Positions 53,400 through 63,904 of a stretch of 64,000 nt of DNA are shown one piece after another. The DNA is from Euborellia annulipes (Eukaryota; Arthropoda; Insecta; Dermaptera; Anisolabididae): assembly GCA_023213315.1 (NCBI GenBank), contig JAKCPI010006239.1, positions 21,001 through 85,000 on the forward strand, in the 5' to 3' direction. The number at the start of each line of letters is the position of its first letter. Positions within the stretch are counted from its first letter, which is position 1. The notes below the pieces were generated by a model. The model saw nothing but the letters and a program-made list of their open reading frames with translations, was not told the DNA's origin and made no database searches. A program made the translations under genes and the position numbers.

Positions 53400-54510
53400 T
53401 GTTTAAATATGGTATTATTAACAATAAAACCCCCAAAAAGATCCTTAATAACAGAGTTCTTTAAAAAAAAAAAATCATTTTCAAAGACAAATCCTGGTTA
53501 TTTTACATAAATATTTATCTGCCATTTATATACCTAATTTATCATTGATGCTCATTCTTTTTTTCTTTCAAAAAATTTTTTTTTAAATATTAATAAATAA
53601 CATTCAAATTTTTTTTTCTGCTTCTTATCTAACAAAAACTCTCATATACTATGATGGTTTATTATTTTTCAAGATGTTGATTATTATTTTCTATCTTCAT
53701 TTTATGCTCTTTTCCTTATATTAATACACAGGATCAAGAGCGAAAAAGCGAGAGGATGTTTTTCAATTTCTTTCTCACCTTTATTTAAATTTATGCCTAT
53801 TCATTTCGTGCAACCGTCTAATTACTTACTTCATCTACTCGTCTGCATGCGTTCATTAAAAAAAATAATAAGAGAAAAAAAAAACAACAAAAAATAAAAA
53901 GGAAAAAAATAATAAAAAAATAGAGAGAAAGGGAGGTTCTTGAAAAGCTTTCAGCCTTATTGCTGCTACCAGAAATAAAAACATATAGGCCTATACATAT
54001 ATATTTAAATATATTCTGATGTTGGATTTTAAAGAAAAAAAGGCTAGCTGAAATTGAATAAAGGAATACATATCTTAATAAGATTATATGAATTTTGATA
54101 TACGGTATTTAAAGTGTTTGTCAGGCCCTAGAGTAGTGGGCGCCCTGCTGTGAAGTTTCTTTATAGCGCAGCTTCCCCATCCCCTCCTATATTTTTTGAA
54201 AATTATAGTGAATAGTTTTCTAATACAGCAAACCATCTGTCCCAATAATCTTTAATTTTTTTTAAATTTAACAATGAATTTGTTATTATTAATCACATAT
54301 TAATTTAAAAAAATTTAAAAATAAGATTAGTAGATATATTTAGAAATTATGTGTCAAATAGTTCAGCACTCTTGCAAAAAATAGCAGGCTAATCTAACAC
54401 CCGATCCCCTATTAGCATATATTCTCGCTACCAATCCAGGTGAATTAAGGGTCTAAATGGCCTTCACTGCCAAAAAGACCTTAATAAAAATAAATAAAAA
54501 AAAAACTTTT
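53400..54510. other. Unassigned AT-rich stretch
   Basis: No gene recognised. 54436-54500 (GGGTCTAAATGGCCTTCACTG, CCAAAAAGACCTTAATAAAA) resembles the distal SINE region and may be a solo tail. Confidence 0.3.
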
Positions 54511-54529
54511 GTATTGCAAAAAACTGGCG

Positions 54530-54752
54530 AAAAATTTGCCCGCCGAATGCGGGCTTTGCAGCTAGTTCTCATATAAAAATATTTCAATTTAATAATAATT
54601 AATAATATTAAATTTTATTACTTATAATAAAGTGTGACTTTTTCATATTTAGAATAAAAGTTTAGTTATTATAATATAATATGCAATACAAATTACTTGA
54701 CAATTGCTAATCATATCCCGAAACGCCGGGGGCCTTTTGTGCGGCTAGTATA
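54530..54752 (+). mobile_element. Two Helentron/HINE-like ends
   Basis: GCCCGCCGAATGCGGGCTTTGCAGCTAGT (54538-54566) and CATATCCCGAAACGCCGGGG...GTGCGGCTAGT (54713-54748) both end GC(A)GCTAGT or CGGCTAGT after a GC hairpin, as at 16912. Only terminal fragments are recognisable. Confidence 0.5.
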
Positions 54753-54759
54753 ACAACTG

Positions 54760-55375
54760 AAAAAAATATTTAATATTCTCTCCAAAAATCTTTGAAAACC
54801 ATATTTATTACTAAATTAGATATGTAAATGATATTCGTTGACCTTTTGCATTTGATTGCATTTGTACACATATTTTCATGGCATTGCAGAGAGAATAGCA
54901 TACTCTGCATACTTGAAGGGGTGGATTTCCCCTCTACTACCCTTCCCCAAGGGATTGCTAACAACAAGAGCGAGTCAGTAGCTTAATTAACTCCAAACAA
55001 ACATATCACATGCATTTCGATAATACTATTACTAATGTTATTACCTTCACTATTAATATTACTATTATTATTTGTAAAATAATAATAATAATACTATTAA
55101 TGTTATTATTCGTAGTACTAATATTAATTTTTCATTTCATGTGGTGACCTTTTGTTTTATAAATCATGTAATTTAGTGAAACAAAATTATTAGAACTTTC
55201 CATTTATTAATATTGTAGTAATTAGATTTGTATTTCTATTATTCATTTTTGTTATATATGTAGCGTTTATCAAGGCCAAACTTAATTATTTCAAAAGATT
55301 TGGTCCAGGGGAAGCTGAGAAAATTGTGGTTCGCGATAAAAATTTAGGACTCTCTGCGGGCCGATTCATTTTAAT
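54760..55375. other. Unassigned; AAT-rich microsatellite
   Basis: 55020-55130 is a degenerate (AAT/ATT)n tract. No gene is seen. Confidence 0.4.
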
Positions 55376-55735
55376 ACTTTTTACTTTCTCTTACCTATGT
55401 ATATATGTAATATAAGGTAATGGCACCAATAGATGATACTTTAAGGAATTTTTTACCATTTTTCTTTTATAAAATTGAAGGGACAAATCTCACAACAAAA
55501 ACCATTTGGTTATTATGATCCCTATTTCACCTTTTATCATCAGGATACTACGTTTGAAACTTTTATATGAGTTTAATAAGAAATATTAATTTTTTTCAAA
55601 ACACTAAAAAGGCACCTATAGATGACACCAAAAATCCAATAATCTTTGATTTTACTTTCTCTTATCCTATATATGAAATATATAGAGAAAGTATTCGATT
55701 CATGTCAAAAATTCGATGTCCAGTTTTTGAAATCT
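55376..55735 (-). repeat. H-family terminal fragments
   Basis: TTTTACTTTCTCTTACCTATGTATATATGTAATAT at 55379-55413 and a second end at 55652-55730 (ACTTTCTCTTATCCTATATATG, AAAGTATTCGATTCATGTC, CAAAAATTCGATGTCCAG). They flank an unrelated 240 bp (AAAACCATTTGGTTATTATG), so the first loop may have been invaded like those in H3 and H5. Confidence 0.5.
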
Positions 55736-56570
55736 GCGATGTTGTTTAATTGCTATTCAATTGATAATAATAACATCCCTCTCTCTCCCTCTTCTCCCCA
55801 CCACTACCTTCTCCCCACTCCGGCTCCCTTCGCCCTCCCTCTCCCGCCTCAGGCCAGCCAAGCGTCTCTTCCCCTCACTCGAGAGGACGCCGGCCGGGCC
55901 ATCAGCTTCTCTCCCTGTATCTCGCCTTTCAACCCAGAAAAAAGTGGTAAATACCTACTTTTTTTTACTTTTTTTTACATATACATAAAATATAAGAGAT
56001 TGTCTTGGTTTTGAGTGAGTTTCATGCTGCTCGCTAGATAAATAAATAAATAAATAAATAGCAAAAATCATTCTGGTTGATATTTTCATATCTCTTTGGC
56101 CATTATTAATATCTCAATGAATTACTATTATTATAATATCAATCCAAATCACGAATAATTTAATATTCTGCATGGTTTGGAGAGTGCAGAGACTAATTAA
56201 TACTGGTCTCCTCAGGTACGCCACAATTAATAATTATATTATTAAATTAAATTTATAGAGATGAATTAAGTTGTTGTATGGAGTTTAGAAGATAAAGAAA
56301 AGCCGAGAGAAAATAAAACATTAAATTTTTATTAGTCAATGATTCGTGTATAAATCACATCCTTCCACAAAAATATAAAAAATTACCCGCAGATTTTGTT
56401 CTATATAGGTTCAAAGTTCTTCTACACATAAAATGAATCTATATATAACACATTAATATAGTTTTTAATAATTTTTTTACTATAGTGTGCGACTTGCATT
56501 CGAAACGTTGGCTGTATGTAATTGATTTTCTTTTGATTTTATTTAAGCCATTTGGATACCAAATGATGAA
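55736..56570. other. Unassigned; pyrimidine-rich GC island
   Basis: 55775-55935 is C/T-rich and much less AT-rich than its surroundings (CCGGCTCCCTTCGCC, GGACGCCGGCCGGGCC). Two overlapping frames cross it, neither with a recognisable domain. It could be untranslated exon sequence. Confidence 0.3.
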
Positions 56571-56577
56571 ATTATTT

Positions 56578-56637
56578 GATCAATACTTTCTCTCTATATT
56601 AACTTACATGTATATAGATAAGAGAAAGTAAAAAGAT
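56578..56637 (+). repeat. Solo H terminal palindrome
   Basis: CAATACTTTCTCTCTATATTAACTTACATG...GATAAGAGAAAGTA: the complete terminal palindrome without body. Confidence 0.6.
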
Positions 56638-56782
56638 TATTATTTTCTTAATAAACTTTATTAAATTTTTATGATATCTAAAATGCATTTATTCATTACA
56701 TAATAATATCTTTTATTTTCTTAGAGGCAAATTAAAGAGATTTTTGCTCTTGAACATGAAATCGATCCATTTATTTTATCTT

Positions 56783-57014
56783 CTTTTAAAAAAACACTCA
56801 GACTCACACACACATCCACACATTTTTTCGGCAACTTAGGACATATAAGACTCTTACGATAAGTGTTATTTAATAATATATTTATTGGGGGTCCAGGCAT
56901 ATTTATTTAATCCATTTGGTATTCAAAATGCTTAATTAAAATCATCGACCATCGAACCCGCAACCCTTGATATACAAGGCCAGCACGCTAGCCATTACAC
57001 CGCGGTCTGAGGGC
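56783..57014 (-). mobile_element. tRNA-derived SINE
   Basis: TATTTTATCTT flanks it (56772-56782, 57015-57025). Minus-strand head CCCTCAGACCGCGGTGTAAT, B-box region GGGTTCGATGG, tail GACTCACACACACA. An old copy with small deletions. Confidence 0.8.
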
Positions 57015-57025
57015 TATTTTATCTT

Positions 57026-58010
57026 ACCAACTATTAATATTTTTATTTTGGATTGATGTATCACTGGATATTTTTATTAATAAAAATGAATTTATCTCTG
57101 ATTGTTGTCTAGTATTGTCGCCTCCGCTGGCCGACAATTAGCCTCCCCTCCACTCGACCCATGGAGGGGCGGCGGCTGCAGCCGCCTCCTGCCTGATGCC
57201 ATCACACACACAGGCGAGCCAGGCATTACATACTAAATGCAAGGCATCTCTCTCTCTCTCTCTTCTCGTCTAGAAAGCATCACACCATGAGGTAATTATT
57301 ATTCATATATTTATTTCATGAGGTGATTATGATATGTAATCAATATAATTAATAAATTCATATGTATTATTATAAAAAAATATAATTATTTTATACAAAC
57401 CAATTAAACATAGAATATTCTTTGCTAGTTATTCTTTCAAATATAAAAGTAGTCCTATTTATTCACTTAATAAAACAAAAAGAATTAATTTTTTAATTTG
57501 AAAATGAATTAAAATAGGTACCCTGGTACTATTTTTTTTATTAAAAAGATTAAATTAAGTAAATTATAAAAAAGTATATGATTATTGGATAAAGAAGAAA
57601 TGATATTGAAAAATATTTTCTCTCTAAAGCTCATAGAAGATCATATCGAATTTAAAGGTTTTCTTATTTGTAGGGGGGGAGGGGGAGGTGGATGATGACC
57701 TAAATGAATGAAAATCTCTCGGTGGCTCTGATGATAATAAGCAAAGAATTCAAGTTCTAGTGGATTACAAATTGAATAAATTAAATAAATTATTTCAATT
57801 AAAAACAAAAATATGTTATTTAATCATAAATTTCTGTTCCTGAAAGGAGTCGATCTAGAAGACTCCAGTGTAAATATAAGGTTGTCAAATATCTCCCTTC
57901 CGCTTTTTTGCTCTTTATTCAATGCTTTATAAAAGGTGTTACAGTGATCGGATTTAGTTCAAATATGCGTCGTTTTGTTCGATAATCTGTTTCCATCTAG
58001 AAGAATTGAA
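57026..58010. other. Unassigned; GC-rich patch at 57110-57290
   Basis: 57110-57290 (GGGGCGGCGGCTGCAGCCGC) is GC-rich, followed by a (TC)n tract, TCGTCTAG and CATGAG|GTAATT, which could be a small exon or promoter region of a plus-strand gene. Elsewhere nothing recognisable. Confidence 0.3.
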
Positions 58011-58024
58011 AATATTCTATTAAT

Positions 58025-58533
58025 ATAATCGTATGGAGGAAGGCCGTCTAATTTACAGGAAGGTGAAGAAAATAGACTTTTTTATAAATAAGAAATTATA
58101 TATAATATTTAAGATATTATATACATCGCGTAGGTAAGCCGCGAAACGGAGATTTATATAATTAGATATTACTTCATGTACCCGAAAAAAGATATAAGGG
58201 TGTGCCGTCGGGAGTTGAACCACGGATCCACCGATTTGCGCTCAGTGTGCCCTTCCCGATGGCTAAATTTGCTTTCCAACTGAGTCATCATATACCCGAA
58301 TGCCGTGCTGTGGTCTAGTGGTAAGGGCACACTGAGCGCAAATCGGTGGATCCGTGGTTCAACTCCCGGCGGCACACCCTTATATCTTTTTTCGGGTACA
58401 TGAAGTAATATCTAATTATATAAAAATAGACTTTATTCAGCCCAAAATTATTTTTATTTATTACCAATGTCAACCAATGATATTGGTAATAAATAATTTT
58501 GGGCCGAATAAAGTCTATTTTCTTCACCTTCCC
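58025..58533. mobile_element. Fold-back element with tRNA-like arms
   Basis: Flanked by ATATTCTATTAAT (58012-58024, 58534-58546). Outer inverted ends GGAAGGTGAAGAAAATAGAC / GTCTATTTTCTTCACCTTCC (58058 and 58532). Inner arms 58153-58255 and 58318-58422 are complementary and contain a tRNA-like sequence; a further hairpin (CCCAAAATTATTT...) is at 58440-58505. Confidence 0.65.
58304..58376 (+). tRNA. tRNA-like sequence (probable pseudogene)
   Basis: TGCCGTGCTGTGGTCTAGTGG (A box TGGTCTAGTGG) and GTGGTTCAACTCC (B box) have correct spacing. An anticodon arm ACTGA/TCGGT closes a 7-nt loop GCGCAAA, which would give anticodon GCA (Cys) but has C where U33 is expected. The acceptor stem pairs at only 5-6 positions. 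The mirror copy on the minus strand (58204-58255) is partial. It is more likely part of the mobile fold-back than a working tRNA gene. Confidence 0.4.
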
Positions 58534-58637
58534 ATATTCTATTAATCTAATTCTCTTTGTAAAGAAATCAAATAGCCTATAGCACTTTTTTAAAATCTTA
58601 TTATTATTAAAATTATTATTACTTTTTTTTATTCTAG

Positions 58638-58813
58638 ATCACCGTCGCATCCCACGTTCATTAATTGCTCGTCTCGGTTATTTTGATGAAGTAAGAGCTA
58701 CTTCGAGACTCTACGAGAGACTTCTGTTTCTGCCTCTTCTTCTTCGTGCCTCATCTCGTCAACATCCTGAGATCGACGAGGAGATCACCCCTTTTTTTGG
58801 TGCAATAAAATGA
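58638..58813 (+). CDS. Candidate terminal coding exon
   Basis: Acceptor TTTTTTTTATTCTAG, then a frame open for 57 codons to TGA at 58811 (HRRIPRSLIARLGYFDEVRA, ending EEITPFFGAIK). AATAAA overlaps the end (58804). Codon use is GC-richer than the surroundings and Arg/Leu-rich. I cannot name the protein. It would need one extra base from an upstream exon, so it does not join directly to the candidate at 50518-50610 in that exon's fully open frame. It may be a host exon or an exapted fragment. Confidence 0.35.
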
Positions 58814-58814
58814 A

Positions 58815-59850
58815 GTAAGCCCAGCGTTTATTTTAAGAGACTCAGATTTTTCTTAGGCAAATTTTACATCAATTTGGCCTCTTGTAAATTTTTCTAGAGA
58901 ATAATAGTCAAACGGTTTAGTATAAATAGTTGAATATTTTAAACGATAGTTTCAAGTCTCTTGAGATGATATTTTTTTTTCTTCTTTTGGCAATTTATTT
59001 GTTAAATATAGGAAAAATACATCATAAAAATAACTATCCTTTATTACTAACAACTTTTTTACTACAAATCTATTTGTATTTATTTATCTCTGGAAATTTT
59101 ATAGTGGTACCAAACTTGTGTGAAATGGGTCAAAAAAGATTAAAATATTAAACATTTTTCTATAAAAAAACATTGAATCAAATTGCATTATTAACATTCA
59201 AAATAATTTAATTAAAGAAAAAAAAAACCAAAAAGTTAAATAAAGACCAAATACTTTGATCAAAAGACAAAGTCAAATATCTTTCGTATTCAAATGAAAA
59301 TCTCTTCCAAAATTATTTACTTAAATTCAAAATATTTTTATATCAAATATATACAATATTAGCAATAGTTAGCATAGATTTAACTCTTACACTTAGAATA
59401 TGATGCAGGCAGGCAGGCTGTGATTCCCAACTTTTTTTTCCATTCGCGACAAAGTCGGATTGTAACAAAAAATATTTTGCACAAACAACTAACATGTAAT
59501 CTTATGATTTGTTTACAATATCGTAACAAAATTTTAATTTTTCGGCGGACCGAACCATAAAATTTGACAGAATATTTCTGTATTTTTTTTTCTCAATTGC
59601 AATTGTACCTTGTGAAGTTGTTTTTTTATCTTCTATAAAATAAAAAATAACTATTGTAATAATAAATAAATAAATAAACGTTTTCTTTTTTTTTTTATAA
59701 AAAAACAACATCACTTGATATAATTGCAATTAGTTGGGAAACACAATATAGGTTATGATTTTCATTTTTTTCAATTAAAATTTTTATTTTACTTTTATTT
59801 ATTAAATTAAAAAAATATTAACATTTTCAAATTAAATTTTTAAATTATTG
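58815..59850. other. Unassigned AT-rich stretch
   Basis: No gene or repeat boundary seen. 59510-59590 (TTCGGCGGACCGAACCATAA) could be a MITE remnant, without a partner. Confidence 0.3.
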
Positions 59851-59854
59851 AAAT

Positions 59855-60925
59855 CTAGATAGATAGATTAGATAGATTCGTTCGTAGGGGTGTGTATTGC
59901 ACTGCGACCTCCTGGATCTATTGTGCCCCCCTTTTCTATCATCCTCCTACGGTATAAGTCCCGGTTCAGAGTATCTTTTCCAGTCCGATGGCTTCCAAAA
60001 AGCTAAGGATCTGGCGCGGTTCTAAGGATGGGAGCTCCTTCGATGACAGACAATATGCTCCCCATATTCTTCTTCTTTTGTGGATCAGAGCTCCACAATC
60101 CTTGAGGAGATGAGCTGGGGTTTCTTCTGCTGATCCACAGAATCTGCATATGTCAATTTCTTCAAGACCCAGTTTCTTCAGGTGTCCCCTGAGTCTGCAG
60201 TGTCCTGTTAAGAATCCTGTCAGTATTCTCAACTTGTTCTTGCTAAGTTTTAGGCAGTCGGCAGTTCTTTTGTGGTCGAATGTCCCGAGAAGTTCTTTGG
60301 ACTGCCTCAGTTTTGGATAATCTCTCCATAGCTGTTCTCTTTCGTTCTTTTCCTTTGAATCCAGAGTCGCCCGAATGGTGTTCATCCCAATTCCGGTAAA
60401 CGGCTCTGGTCCAGTAAAAGGTGTTTCTGATCCCCTTTTTGCAAGCTTATCTGCTTCTTCGTTGCCCTCTATCCCAGTGTGTCCTGGAACCCATTGGAGA
60501 ACAACTCTATTTTCTTTCCCTAATTCATTTAATTTGATTAGGCAATCCCAGACTGTTTTGGAGTTGATTTCATAAGAATTCAACGCCTTTATTGCAGCCT
60601 GGCTATCTGACAGTATGGCAATACTTGTTTTCTTGTATTTCCTGTCAATGTTGAGTTGTGCACATCTTTCTATTGCATATACTTCTGCTTGGAAGATGCT
60701 TGGGTAGCACCCCAATGGTTCGAAGTATTTGGTTCTTGGCCCATACACTCCGGCTCCTGTTCCTTCAGATGTTTTTGATCCGTCGGTGTACCATTTTATT
60801 GAGTAGTGGTCAAGTTGACGGTTCGAAGGATCTGAGCTCCAATTTCTTTTAGTATTTATCTTTGTTGTGAAGTTCCTCTCAAAACAATATTTCTTTACCA
60901 TATTATCTTTTGGTAATTCTAGCAG
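59855..60925 (-). mobile_element. 5'-truncated non-LTR retrotransposon
   Basis: On the minus strand, an RNase H-containing frame (to 59966) is followed by about 110 bp of 3' UTR (GGCACAATAGATCCAGGAGG, GCAATACACACCCCTACGAA) and a (TCTA)n tail at 59858-59880. Sequence similarity to coding stops at about 60925. The endonuclease and reverse transcriptase are absent, as expected of aborted target-primed reverse transcription. It is a different family from the element at 34098-41065. Confidence 0.8.
59966..60925 (-). pseudogene. Non-LTR ORF2 C-terminus: RNase H and zinc motif
   Basis: The frame is open from about 60925; the first ATG is at 60901 (311 codons), but the true protein began further upstream. 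RNase H: WYTDGSK (Asp), FQAEVYAIERC (Glu), ILSDSQAA (Asp), WVPGHTGIEGNEEAD (conserved His and last Asp). The end has CRFCGSAEETPAHLLKDC, a C-x2-C-x8-H-x4-C motif, the usual C-terminus of I/R1-type ORF2 proteins. RNase H would remove RNA from the cDNA hybrid. No stops within, so the copy is fairly young. Confidence 0.85.
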
Positions 60926-61030
60926 GGGGTGTTCTCGCGCCTCCCCTTAGACTAGCCCGCGCCTCCCTGGGGAGGCGCGCCTCACAGTTTGGAAAACTCT
61001 GGTCTAATATATCGACGCTTTATATACGTA
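60926..61030. repeat. hAT-type MITE end
   Basis: GGGGAGGCGCGCCTCACAGTTTGGAAAACTCTGGTC ends in CTCTG, like the right terminus of a CAGAG-type hAT element. The GCGCCTCCC motif is repeated within it. Its left terminus was probably lost at the junction with the retrotransposon. Confidence 0.4.
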
Positions 61031-61035
61031 TGACG

Positions 61036-61121
61036 ACACAAAAAATCTGGTGTGACAAGTACAGAACAGTACCTTTGGTAAGAGAAAGTTTTCTGCTGTG
61101 CGACAGTCACACCAGATTTTT
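61036..61121 (-). repeat. Solo H-family hairpin
   Basis: CTGGTGTGACAAGTACAGAA...CTGCTGTGCGACAGTCACACCAGA with a shortened loop; about 30 bp of adjacent body (CGACGCTTTATATACG) remains. Confidence 0.6.
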
Positions 61122-61660
61122 AAAAATATTTTATTTTGGAACTTTTCGGGTTTTCGGCCATTTTTTTTCGGCGATTTTTTTTTTCGTCGAGATTTTGCTT
61201 TCGGCTAGAAAATTTTCGGTGCGCTTTTTTTCGGCGACTTTTTTCGGCGACTTTTTTTCGGCGAGAATTATTATATTACACTGGCACTACATTTAAAATA
61301 TATTTTCCAGAAATCAATTATAATAAAAATAAAAATTATCCAGCAATTTTTTTTTGTTTTGCGGACCATTTGGCGCCCCTTTGTGAGCGGCGCCCGGGGC
61401 ATCATGACCCCCCTTGCCCCCCCCCCTCGCTACGCCACTGCCGCGGGATTAATAATGGTGAGGACAGAAGAAGTTTTAATATATTTTAATTCATCCTAAA
61501 AGTGTACTGATTATGTAAGTGACTGTGATACCATCATATTTGCCATTTGTGATACTTATTACCTTTATATATATATTTAATTTTTTTTTTTTTTAGCATA
61601 GGCCTATAAGAATACTTTTTATAAATCATTTTAGTAAAGGGTAAGAGAAAGTAAAAAATA
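61122..61660. other. TTTTCGGCGA repeats and MITE end
   Basis: 61140-61265 consists of TTTTTTTCGGCGACTTTTTT-like short repeats, generating two spurious frames. 61360-61442 is a G/C-rich unit ending CGCTACGCCACTG, a typical hAT-type MITE right end. 61636-61652 (GGGTAAGAGAAAGTAAAA) is the last piece of an H repeat. Confidence 0.4.
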
Positions 61661-61791
61661 CCCCAGCTTGTGTTCTCTCTGGGTCATGGACAATAAATAT
61701 CTTAAAAATATTTTTTTATTTAATTAAAATTTAATAGGCAGAGAAAATTCAATGTCATAGCTAGAGCTGACTCCTCCAGAGCACTGGTTCC

Positions 61792-62115
61792 CAACCGGTG
61801 TGCCCCGACACCCAAGGGTGCCGCGAGATATTTAGATAAAAAAAATAAAAATAAAGAGGCGAAAAAATAAAGTTTTGCTAAAAAAAAGGTCAAATGATTA
61901 AAATGGAAGCGGCAAAATTTTCCGTAGATCGGAAACAATTAAGTTTTGCCAAAAAAAAGGTCAAATGATTTTCACGCAAGGGAAAAAAAATTTGCCTCAG
62001 AGCGGAAAAAATTTCGTTTTGATAGGGGAAAAAAAGGAAGGGTGCCGCTAGTGTGTAATATTATTCCCAACGCACCTTTGGGGTGCCGTGGACTTTAAAA
62101 GGTTGGGAAACGCTG
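61792..62115. mobile_element. hAT-type MITE (GGTTCCCAACC ends)
   Basis: Ends CACTGGTTCCCAACCGGTG and GGTTGGGAAACGCTG, with a perfect 8-bp duplication CTCCAGAG (61784-61791, 62116-62123). Interior repeats AAGTTTTGCTAAAAAAAAGG. 324 bp, non-coding. Confidence 0.85.
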
Positions 62116-62123
62116 CTCCAGAG

Positions 62124-63430
62124 GTATCATTTAACCAGTTTTAATTTAATTAATTAATTTTAGTAATCTAATTGGCGGCTGGTTTACTTCTAATTAACTA
62201 GCTATCCCTAGGATAAGCTAGTGACTACGACTTTCGAGTCTTTTCTCATCTAGTTAAGCTATTCATATGATTAAATAAGAGTCCAGATTAACTAGTTAAG
62301 ACCTAGAGTTCCGTTTAGAAATGAAGTTCGTATTTATGGAATTAAGAGGTGCCTTAAAAAAATTGATATAAGAGGAAAATTTTAATTTAAAAAAATCTCT
62401 ATTATGAAGAATTTAAAGGGAAAAAAAATCCTGATTAGATTAAATTTTAAACCCCTATTTAAAGATAATTTAGCACAGCTATAGATAAAATCACCTTTGG
62501 CCTGACTTCCTCAATGGCTGTTTTTATCTAATATTTGTTCACCTTTTCTTTTTTATATGAAATCACAAATTATAATTTAATTTAATCTTTTCATGTTTCT
62601 TTAGGTTGAACAATATACAATGATAACAAAGGATTATACGACCTTAACAAAAGATACTTTTCATCAATGTCTTCTTTTTGTCAAAGATTATATTTAATTA
62701 AATCTGCGATACGGTATTAAAAATAAAATTATTATAAACGAGTTTTGAAATTAAATAGGAAGATAAATTAATTGACGACATTTTTAGTTAATAAAAAAAA
62801 TTAAATAATATTATCATAAGAAAGCAATTTTTTTTTAACCCTTTGTATTAGGAAAGCAAAACGAGCACAAATGAATATTTTAGAGCAGGAGTCGGCAAAC
62901 TTTTTAGGATATTAGGCCAGTCTCAAAAGAAATATTTTTAGAAGGGCCACACAGTCCAAAAAAAAAACTCAAAAATCAAGGGCCTTAATGTAATTCGTTA
63001 TTCCAGCGAATATGACAATGCTTTTGGTGCTTTTAAGCCAGTCACTCAAATCATTCCAGTTAAGCAATGCCAAGCAAGGCGAAACTTTTGGTGGGGGACC
63101 CCGACAAATCAGAGTATTGAATATCCCACAGTAGTCTTCGGTATATATCAATTCAATACATAAATAAATCTTCTTCTTTTCTAGCCCTCTTTATTCCCGC
63201 AGTGCGGGGTCAGCGGAATGGGGTTTCTGCGACCGGAAGAAATAGAACAGGCCGGCCAAAATATAGAAGGAAGGGACAGGCATGTAACGAAGAGAAGGAC
63301 TGCCAGTTCCAGCTCGGGTAGCTTGTGGTCGCCATCCACGTACCTACAAGATATGGGCCCCTGAGCAAAAATACATAAATAAATGTATAAAACTAAATGG
63401 CCTCAACAGTCGAAAGGACAAATCAAATAT
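62124..63430. other. Unassigned with MITE and retroelement fragments
   Basis: 62886-62960 starts CAGGAGTCGGCAAACTTTTT, a hAT-type terminus without a visible partner. 63170-63430 (TTATTCCCGCAGTGCGGGGTC, GGCCGGCCAAAATATAG, TAAATGGCCTCAACAGTCG) is GC-richer and may be the 3' end of a SINE or LINE of another family. No gene seen. Confidence 0.35.
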
Positions 63431-63431
63431 A

Positions 63432-63904
63432 AAAAAATCTGGTGTGACTGGCGCACAGCACACAACTTTCTCTTACCCTTCGGTAAGAGAAAGTTGTGCA
63501 CCGTGCTGGTCACACCAGATTTTTTGTGTCGAGATATATTTAGTTTCCGATAGCACCTTAGTTTCAAACTTGCATTTTAAATGTTGACTGCTTGAAATAA
63601 ACTATGGTTATTTTTCAAAATTTTAATCTCATATTTGGACATTTTATACACAATATAGAATCGTAAATAAATACAAAATTTCATAAGAATTGGAAAAAAA
63701 ATTTTTAAATGCCTAAAAAGTTCTAAAGGGGACCCCCTTTTGAATCGAAATTAACATACAAATCCCTATAGGAAATTAACATTGTTCCTATGCGAAGATA
63801 AGGTGGAAAGGGAATTTAAAAAGAGTAGAGAGAGACGATAATGTTTGCAAGTGGAGAGAGAGACATATATGTTTTCTTTGAAACAATTAAAGACACAAAT
63901 AAAT
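63432..63904 (+). mobile_element. H-family repeat, copy H23 (beta body)
   Basis: Hairpin 63437-63525 with a nearly perfect stem (ACTTTCTCTTACC-CTTC-GGTAAGAGAAAGT), then the beta body to (GA)n and GAAACAATTAAAGACACAAA. Nearly identical to H2, H4 and H19 in this part, so recently active. Confidence 0.8.

Noticed and set aside
55646..56014. 122-codon frame over the pyrimidine-rich patch
   Set aside because: The N-terminal part is H-family sequence and the rest a C/T-rich tract giving Pro/Ser/Leu-rich peptide in two frames; kept only as a possible untranslated exon.
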